NCBI RefSeq assembly: GCF_002217755.1
Contig: NZ_BCFL01000018.1
Coordinates: 992,001-1,056,000 of the forward strand
Direction: 5' to 3'
DNA: 64,000 bases
Source of the DNA: Streptomyces hyaluromycini
Lineage (GTDB): Bacteria > Actinomycetota > Actinomycetes > Streptomycetales > Streptomycetaceae
The translations under genes and the position numbers were made by a program. The notes beneath the pieces were generated by a model. The model saw only the letters and a program-made list of their open reading frames with translations, made no database searches and was not told where the DNA came from. Of the stretch, positions 58,839 through 64,000 are shown one piece after another. Each line of letters opens with the position of its first letter. The first letter of the stretch is position 1.

Positions 58839-59648
58839 ATGAGCAAGACCGTTCTGATCACCGGCGCCTCCACCGGCATGGGAGAGGCGCTCACCTTCGA
58901 GTACGCCGCGCGCGGCTGGAACGTCGCGGCCACCATGCGTGACACCGCCAAGGCCAACCCGGCCTTCGCCGGCCTCGGCAACGTCCTGGTCACGCGCCTC
59001 GACGTCACCGACACCGCGAGCATCGAGCAGGCCGTCAAGGCGACCACCGCCCGTTTCGGCGCCGTCGACGCCCTGGTCAACGCGGCCGGCTACGGCCAGG
59101 TCGGCGCCGTCGAGGAGATCAGCCCCGACCAGCTGCGCGACCAGCTGGAGACCAACGTGGTGGGCCTGGTCCAGGTGATCCAGGCCGTCCTCCCGCACAT
59201 GCGGGAGCGCCGCTCGGGCCACATCCTCAACATCGGTTCCATGGGCGGCCACGTCAGTCTGCCCACGATGGCCGTGTACTGCGCCTCCAAGAGCGCCGTA
59301 CAGAACCTGACGGAGGGCCTGGCCCTGGAGCTCGCCCCGCTCGGCATCCACGTCACCCTGGTCGAACCGGCGGGCTTCGACACCGGCTTCGAGGGCAACG
59401 CCAAGCTCCCCGCCACCTCCATCCCGGACTACGCGCCCGCCTACGCCACCATGGCGGAGTTCTCCGAGCAGGCGGTGCGCGGCAACCTGGTGAAGTCCAT
59501 GGCGGCCGTCGCCGACGTGACCGGCACCGACGCGCCCCCGCTGCACCTGGCGGTGGCCACCGCCGGCCTGGAGATGGTGCGCGGCCGCTTCGCCGAGCTG
59601 ATGGACGAGTACGCCCGCTGGGAGCAGGTCACGGCCGGCACCGACTGA
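58839..59648 (+). CDS. Short-chain dehydrogenase/reductase
   Basis: A 269-residue SDR with the cofactor loop TGASTGMGEAL near 8, NAAGYG near 88, Ser in NIGSMGG near 137 and YCASK near 152. RLDVTDTAS is the Asp-containing adenine pocket. The protein resembles the oxidoreductases annotated as retinol or ketoreductase-like; the substrate is unknown. It is probably controlled by the divergent TetR gene. Confidence 0.92.
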   Translation: MSKTVLITGASTGMGEALTFEYAARGWNVAATMRDTAKANPAFAGLGNVLVTRLDVTDTASIEQAVKATTARFGAVDALVNAAGYGQVGAVEEISPDQLRDQLETNVVGLVQVIQAVLPHMRERRSGHILNIGSMGGHVSLPTMAVYCASKSAVQNLTEGLALELAPLGIHVTLVEPAGFDTGFEGNAKLPATSIPDYAPAYATMAEFSEQAVRGNLVKSMAAVADVTGTDAPPLHLAVATAGLEMVRGRFAELMDEYARWEQVTAGTD

Positions 59649-59677
59649 CAGCACAAGCACAAGCACAGTCGTACTGG

Positions 59678-60838
59678 TCAGAGCACGCGTCGGAGCGCCT
59701 CCGGGGTGAGGTCGGCGAGGGTCGGGTAGCCGTCGACGGCCATGATCAGGTCGGCCTCGGCGAGCAGCGCCCGCAGGACGTGGACGAGGCCGGCCTCACC
59801 GCCGTGGGCGAGACCGTACGCGTAAGGACGGCCGACGCCCACGGCGGTGGCGCCCAGTGCGACCGCCTTGACGACGTCGGCCCCCGTCCGGACCCCGGAG
59901 TCGAACAGGACGGGCAGGCCGTCGGCGGCCTCGACCACCTCCGGCAGCGCGTCGAGGGCGGGCAGGCCGCCGTTGGCCTGACGGCCGCCGTGGTTGGAGC
60001 AGTAGACGCCGTCCACCCCGGCGTCCTTGGCGCGGCGTACGTCCTCGGGGTGGCAGACGCCCTTGAGGATCAGCGGCAGCTCGGTGATCGACCGCAGCCA
60101 GGGCAGGTCGTCCCAGGTGAGCGGGTTGCCGAAGATCCCCGCCCAGAGCGCGACGGTGGCCTGCGGGTCGTCCTCCGGGTTCTTGCCGAGACGGGCCCGG
60201 AAGACCGGGTCGCTGGTGTAGTTGGCCAGGCAGTTCCCGCGCAGCTGCGGGAAGTTGCTCACGCTCAGGTCGCGCGGCCGCCAGCCGGTGATCCAGGTGT
60301 CCAGGGTGACCACGATCCCCTTGAACCCGGCCTTCTCGGCCCGGTGCACCAGGCTCTCCGCCAGTTCGCGGTCGGTGGGGGTGTAGAGCTGGAAGAAGCC
60401 AGGGGTGGCACCGAACTCGGCGGCCACCTGCTCCAGCGGGTCGACGGTCAGCGTGGAGGCGACCATCGGCACGCCGGTACGGGCGGCGGCGCGGGCGACG
60501 GCGCGGTCACCGTGGCCGTCCTGCGCGCACAGCCCGATCACCCCGACCGGGGCCATGAACAGCGGCGAGGGCAGCCGCATCCCGAACAGGTCGACGGACA
60601 GATCCCGTTCCGTGGCCCCCACCAGCATGCGCGGCACCAGCCCCCAGCGCTCGAACGCGCCGACATTGGCCCGCTGCGTCCGCTCGTCGCCGGCGCCGCC
60701 CGCGACGTACGAGCGCACCGATGCGGGCATCGCGGCCTGGGCCAGCGGCTCCAGATCGTCGTACGTCATCGGGAACCGCGGCACCACGCCGCGCAGCCCG
60801 TCGAGGTAGATCTCGTTCTGGTAGTCGGCGAACGCCAT
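59678..60838 (-). CDS. FMN-dependent alpha-hydroxy-acid oxidase/dehydrogenase (lactate 2-monooxygenase-like)
   Basis: A 386-residue TIM-barrel flavoprotein. SYVAGGAGDE near 43, the FMN-binding LILKGV Lys near 255, the active-site His in CSNHGGRQ near 280 and the FMN phosphate loop DSGVRTGADVVKA near 310 are intact. The N-terminal YQNEIYLDGLRG is typical of lactate 2-monooxygenase relatives, which convert L-lactate to acetate and CO2; other 2-hydroxy acids are possible. ATG 60838. It diverges from an Lrp-type regulator that likely controls it. Confidence 0.88.
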   Translation of the reverse strand: MAFADYQNEIYLDGLRGVVPRFPMTYDDLEPLAQAAMPASVRSYVAGGAGDERTQRANVGAFERWGLVPRMLVGATERDLSVDLFGMRLPSPLFMAPVGVIGLCAQDGHGDRAVARAAARTGVPMVASTLTVDPLEQVAAEFGATPGFFQLYTPTDRELAESLVHRAEKAGFKGIVVTLDTWITGWRPRDLSVSNFPQLRGNCLANYTSDPVFRARLGKNPEDDPQATVALWAGIFGNPLTWDDLPWLRSITELPLILKGVCHPEDVRRAKDAGVDGVYCSNHGGRQANGGLPALDALPEVVEAADGLPVLFDSGVRTGADVVKAVALGATAVGVGRPYAYGLAHGGEAGLVHVLRALLAEADLIMAVDGYPTLADLTPEALRRVL

Positions 60839-60950
60839 GATCCGGCCCTTCCTCACGACTGCGCCCGCGGGGTGCGGGCCCCTCGAAGTACACAATGGGA
60901 GAGTGGCGCACGACGGCTTCGAAACGCAGGATTCCGGCTCTGGAGGCGGG

Positions 60951-62105
60951 ATGACGCAGGATGCTGCCGCCGTTGCGGCCGTACCGGCTCTGCTGAGCGA
61001 GGACGAGCTGGCGCTGGTCAACGCGCTGCAGCTGAGTCCGCGGGCCTCCTGGACCGAGCTCGGCCGCGCCCTGGGCGTCGACCCGGTCACCGTGGCCCGC
61101 CGCTTCCACCGCCTCTCCGCGCAGGGCACGGCCTGGGTCGGCTTCTCCCCCGGCCCGCGCCTGCTGGAGCAGATCTGCGTGGCGTACGTCGTGATCGACT
61201 GCGCTCCGGGCAGCACGGCCCGGGTCGCCGGGGCCCTGGGCGCCCACCCCCACATGGTGACGATCGAGCGGACGGCCTCGGGCCACGACATCCTCGCCAC
61301 CGTCGCCACCCGCGACCTGCCGGCCCTGTCCCGCTACACCCTCGACCTGCTCCCCCACCTGCCGGGCATCACCGCCGTACGGTCCCGGATCGTCACCCAC
61401 ATGTTCACCGAGGGCGGCCGCTGGCGCATCGCCGCCCTGGCCCCGGCCCAACGCGCCCTGCTGACGGCCCCGCCCCCGTCCGCCCGGCCCACCACCGCCG
61501 CTGCCACCGCCGCCACCACCGCCACGGCCACCGCCGCCCACCGCCGGCTCACCTCGCTCGACCGCGCCCTCGCCGTCCGCCTCGCCCACGACGGCCGCGC
61601 GCCCTACCAGACCCTGGCACGGGACCTCGACGTCAGCCTGTCCACCGCCAAACGCCGCGTCGAGGCCCTCATCCGTCACGGCCTCCTCCGCTTCCGCTGC
61701 GACTTCGCCCGCCCACTCGGCGGCTGGCCGGTCGCCGTCACCTTCTGGGCCAGGGTGCCGCCCGCCGACCTCCCCGAGATCGGCCAGTCCCTCATCCGCC
61801 TGCCCGAGACCCGCAACTGCGCCGCCATCAGCGGCCCCCAGAACCTCATCCTCCAGGCCAGCCTGCACTCGGTCAGCGACATCCTGCGCCTGGAGACCCA
61901 CCTGGCGACGACCCACCCGACCCTCGACATCGCGGACCGGGTCGTCACCCTGCGCCAGGACAAACTCCTCGGCCGCCTGCTCGACGCACACGGGCGCTCC
62001 GTCGGCGTCGTACCGGCGGACCTGTGGGCGGAACCGGCGCTGTGGGCGGAACCGGCGCTGTGGCCCCGCGACGGCACCCCGGCTCCTGTCACCGGGCTGC
62101 CGTAG
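60951..62105 (+). CDS. Lrp/AsnC-type regulator with two helix-turn-helix modules
   Basis: A 384-residue protein made of two AsnC-like units. The first has ALVNALQLSPRASWTELGRALG with VARRFHRL and a ligand-binding part to about 160. After a Thr/Ala-rich linker the second helix-turn-helix (ALAVRLAHDGRAPYQTLARDL, LSTAKRRVEAL) and its ligand domain follow. Double-unit Lrp proteins are known in Streptomyces. ATG 60951 has GGAGG close upstream; GTG 60903 in frame is an alternative. It diverges from the lactate-oxidase-like gene. A WAEPALWAEPALW duplication lies near the C-terminus. Confidence 0.87.
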   Translation: MTQDAAAVAAVPALLSEDELALVNALQLSPRASWTELGRALGVDPVTVARRFHRLSAQGTAWVGFSPGPRLLEQICVAYVVIDCAPGSTARVAGALGAHPHMVTIERTASGHDILATVATRDLPALSRYTLDLLPHLPGITAVRSRIVTHMFTEGGRWRIAALAPAQRALLTAPPPSARPTTAAATAATTATATAAHRRLTSLDRALAVRLAHDGRAPYQTLARDLDVSLSTAKRRVEALIRHGLLRFRCDFARPLGGWPVAVTFWARVPPADLPEIGQSLIRLPETRNCAAISGPQNLILQASLHSVSDILRLETHLATTHPTLDIADRVVTLRQDKLLGRLLDAHGRSVGVVPADLWAEPALWAEPALWPRDGTPAPVTGLP

Positions 62106-62152
62106 AGTTCGCCGTGGTGGGGACGCGACATCCGTTCGAGGGGGAGCCTGCC

Positions 62153-62890
62153 ATGGATGCGCCGAACAAGAACCGGACCGGCCTGGTACCGATGAGTCCC
62201 GAGCAGATGATCGCGGAGGCGCGGAAGGCGTTCTTCGTGATGTTCGGCCTGCTCGCGGTCGTCTGGCTCGTGCAACTGGCCAACTGGGCCGACCACTACG
62301 CCCTCGCGCGGGACTACGCGGTGGTCTCCGGCGACGTCGGCACACTGCCCGACGTCCTGGTCGCGCCGCTGCTGCACTGGAGCTGGGCGCACATCGAGAG
62401 CAACTCCGGCCCCCTGTTCGTCTTCGGGTTCCTCGCCGCCTACCGAGGGGTGGTGCGGTTCCTCGGGCTGACCCTGCTGATCGCGCTGAGCAGCGGCCTG
62501 GTGGTCTGGTTCTTCGAGCACGGCAACGTCGCGACGGTCGGCGCCAGCGGCCTGATCTTCGGATACTTCGGCTACGTCGTCGTACGGGGACTCTTCGACC
62601 GGCACCTGATCGACACGCTGGTCGGGATCGTGATGGGCGCCTCCTTCGCCTACCTCCTCACCGTGGCCGTACCCGGCACGCCGGGCGTGAGCTGGCTCGG
62701 CCACCTCGGCGGGCTGCTCGGGGGCCTGGCCGGAGCCTGGCTCTTGCGCGACCGCCGCGCACCACGCCCGGCCACCGGCGCCCTCACCCCCCGAACCCCG
62801 GCCGGCGACAACACCCCACAGCCCGGCCCGGGTTCCGATTCCGCACGCGCCGACCTCTACAAGGAGCTCGGCGACCTCGGACTGCTCTGA
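62153..62890 (+). CDS. Rhomboid-family intramembrane serine protease
   Basis: A 245-residue protein with six predicted membrane helices. HWSWAHIESNSGPLFVFG carries the conserved His/Asn of helix 2, GASGLIFGYFGY near 130 the catalytic Ser, and SWLGHLGGLLGGLAGA near 183 the catalytic His. Rhomboids cut transmembrane substrates; the substrate is unknown. ATG 62153 has GGGGGAG upstream. The tail is Pro/Thr-rich and cytoplasmic. Confidence 0.92.
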   Translation: MDAPNKNRTGLVPMSPEQMIAEARKAFFVMFGLLAVVWLVQLANWADHYALARDYAVVSGDVGTLPDVLVAPLLHWSWAHIESNSGPLFVFGFLAAYRGVVRFLGLTLLIALSSGLVVWFFEHGNVATVGASGLIFGYFGYVVVRGLFDRHLIDTLVGIVMGASFAYLLTVAVPGTPGVSWLGHLGGLLGGLAGAWLLRDRRAPRPATGALTPRTPAGDNTPQPGPGSDSARADLYKELGDLGLL

Positions 62891-62912
62891 CCGCCCCCGG
62901 CACGCGGCGCGC

Positions 62913-64000
62913 TCAAACTGCCCAGGATTCCTCCTCCGGACCATCCAGCCACGCCCGGTGACCGGCCGGCGTCACCGTGAGCCCGAAACGCGGTACGCCG
63001 GGCGTCCCCCGCCCCCGCCACCACTCATAGGCAGCGACCACCTCGTCCCACAGCCGGCGCGGCCCCGACTGCCACACCGCCGCCTCCCCCTCCCCGTCCC
63101 GGAACATCACACAGGCCCATGACGGATCCGACAGCCCGTAGAACCACACGGGACGCGCGCCCCCGCGCTTGTCCGCCACGGCCTGCCGGCAGTACGGCAC
63201 CCGCAACCCGAGGACGAACGGCAGATCCGTGAACGGCCCGGTCACGAACTCCGTCTCGGTGAGGGAGGTGGTGCTGGTCTCGGCACTCTCCAGGGCCGTC
63301 GGAGGCACATGCTCGCCGTGGACAACCACGGGCCCCCTCTGTGCACGGAGCTTCATGAACTCCACGCTCCGGGTGAAGCCCCCGCACGCCGTCTCACCGT
63401 CGTCCATGACCTCAAGGCGCACTACGGCGTCGGCATTGCCGTAGTAAGTCCCCCACGGCGCAAGGATGATTCCTCCGACCCGGGTCTGCCGGACCCAGGC
63501 ACCGGGGATCTCTCGAACTCCGGCGGTGGCGAGGACTCGGTCGTACGGCGCGCCCTCGGCGTAGCCCACGCCTCCGTCCCCGACCACCACCTCCGGATAC
63601 ACCCCTTGTCGGCAGAGCCGCTCCCGAGCGTCAGCGGACACAGACCGATCGACCTCGACGGTCACCACGCTCCCCCGCCCGACCCGGTGGGTCAGCGCAC
63701 CGGCCGTCTCGCCGGTCCCCGTACCGACGTCCAGCACCCGCATGCCCTCGTCCACGTCCAGGTCCTGGAACAGGCTGTAGACCACGGACGGCATGGACGA
63801 CGAGCTGGTGGACAACATTCCCGGTCCGGGACCCCGGTGCACGCCGTCGTCCCACTGGGTGACGATGGGTACGTCACTGTCCGCGGCGGCGTACCAGGCG
63901 TCCGGATCCTCCCGCCTGTCGACGGATACACTCGCGCGGGCCGCCATGTCGTACGGCCACATGAGATCGGGAAGGAACACCGCCCGGTCGACGGCCGCGA
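62913..64000 (-). CDS. Protein-L-isoaspartate methyltransferase-like protein, 5' end beyond the window
   Basis: At least 355 codons. A PCMT-type Rossmann domain shows VLDVGTGTGETAGAL as the SAM loop, SSSSSMPSVVYSLF before it, and PYDRVLATAGVREIPGAW with VGGIILAPWG after it. The C-terminal 150 residues (QSGPRRLWDEVVAAYEWW, FGLTVTPAGHRAWLD) match the methyltransferases often found with ATP-grasp-modified or lanthipeptide-type RiPP clusters; that role is an inference. The frame is open to the right edge, so the true start is not seen; an in-frame GTG at 63980 is probably internal. Confidence 0.8.
   Translation of the reverse strand, partial: AAVDRAVFLPDLMWPYDMAARASVSVDRREDPDAWYAAADSDVPIVTQWDDGVHRGPGPGMLSTSSSSMPSVVYSLFQDLDVDEGMRVLDVGTGTGETAGALTHRVGRGSVVTVEVDRSVSADARERLCRQGVYPEVVVGDGGVGYAEGAPYDRVLATAGVREIPGAWVRQTRVGGIILAPWGTYYGNADAVVRLEVMDDGETACGGFTRSVEFMKLRAQRGPVVVHGEHVPPTALESAETSTTSLTETEFVTGPFTDLPFVLGLRVPYCRQAVADKRGGARPVWFYGLSDPSWACVMFRDGEGEAAVWQSGPRRLWDEVVAAYEWWRGRGTPGVPRFGLTVTPAGHRAWLDGPEEESWAV

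Overview
The window is high-GC actinobacterial DNA and almost certainly Streptomyces. Evidence: many GTG starts and ATGA/GTGA stop-start overlaps, a principal-type (Hrd-class) sigma factor next to dnaG, an XRE/DUF397/anti-sigma-type ATPase trio, a class F sortase, and a Streptomyces-style intergenic repeat family. It mixes a conserved chromosomal backbone with accessory islands.

0-8 kb: a type I-E CRISPR-Cas locus. cse1-cse2-cas7e-cas5e run leftward off the edge, cas3 diverges from them, and a nine- to ten-repeat array follows cas3. cse1 carries a one-base frameshift and almost every repeat differs from the others, so the locus looks as if it is decaying. A vapBC toxin-antitoxin pair abuts the array. 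8.3-24 kb: backbone. It holds three tRNA genes, a YtxH-type membrane protein, an FGGY kinase homologue, a heterodimeric ABC exporter, an HrdA-like sigma factor, DNA primase, an FAD reductase, a dGTPase family protein, a sirohydrochlorin chelatase and a SanA/DUF218 protein, with dispersed GC-rich repeats between them. 23-30 kb: a truncated adenylation-domain protein, then a minus-strand cluster of TIR protein, pseudokinase, TIR-TIR-GUN4 protein and SPFH (band 7) membrane protein. This cluster is the best candidate for an undescribed signalling or conflict system.

30-36 kb: secreted M4 metalloprotease, YceI protein, a small RelE/ParE-like toxin-antitoxin pair whose antitoxin is fused in frame to an anti-sigma-type ATPase, XRE + DUF397, and an integrase remnant. 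36-48 kb: a 2581-codon RHS polymorphic toxin (YD repeats, embedded ricin lectin, Hint domain, NucA/NucB-like nuclease tip) with an overlapping SUKH immunity gene, and a divergent DNRLRE/FG-GAP surface protein whose signal peptide lies in another frame. A perfect CRP-type palindrome lies upstream of the toxin gene.

48-64 kb: a wall-anchored-type protein and class F sortase, nirBD assimilatory nitrite reductase (served by the siroheme chelatase at 21 kb) preceded by a decayed oxidoreductase, two TetR/SDR pairs, an APH-type kinase, a YciI protein, a patch of three broken genes (ABC permease, ABC ATPase and a small secreted protein, the last two each with a premature TAG), a lactate-oxidase-family enzyme with a divergent Lrp regulator, a rhomboid-like protein, and an isoaspartyl-methyltransferase-like gene running off the right edge. 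Coordinates come from hand reading; start codons are uncertain where stated.
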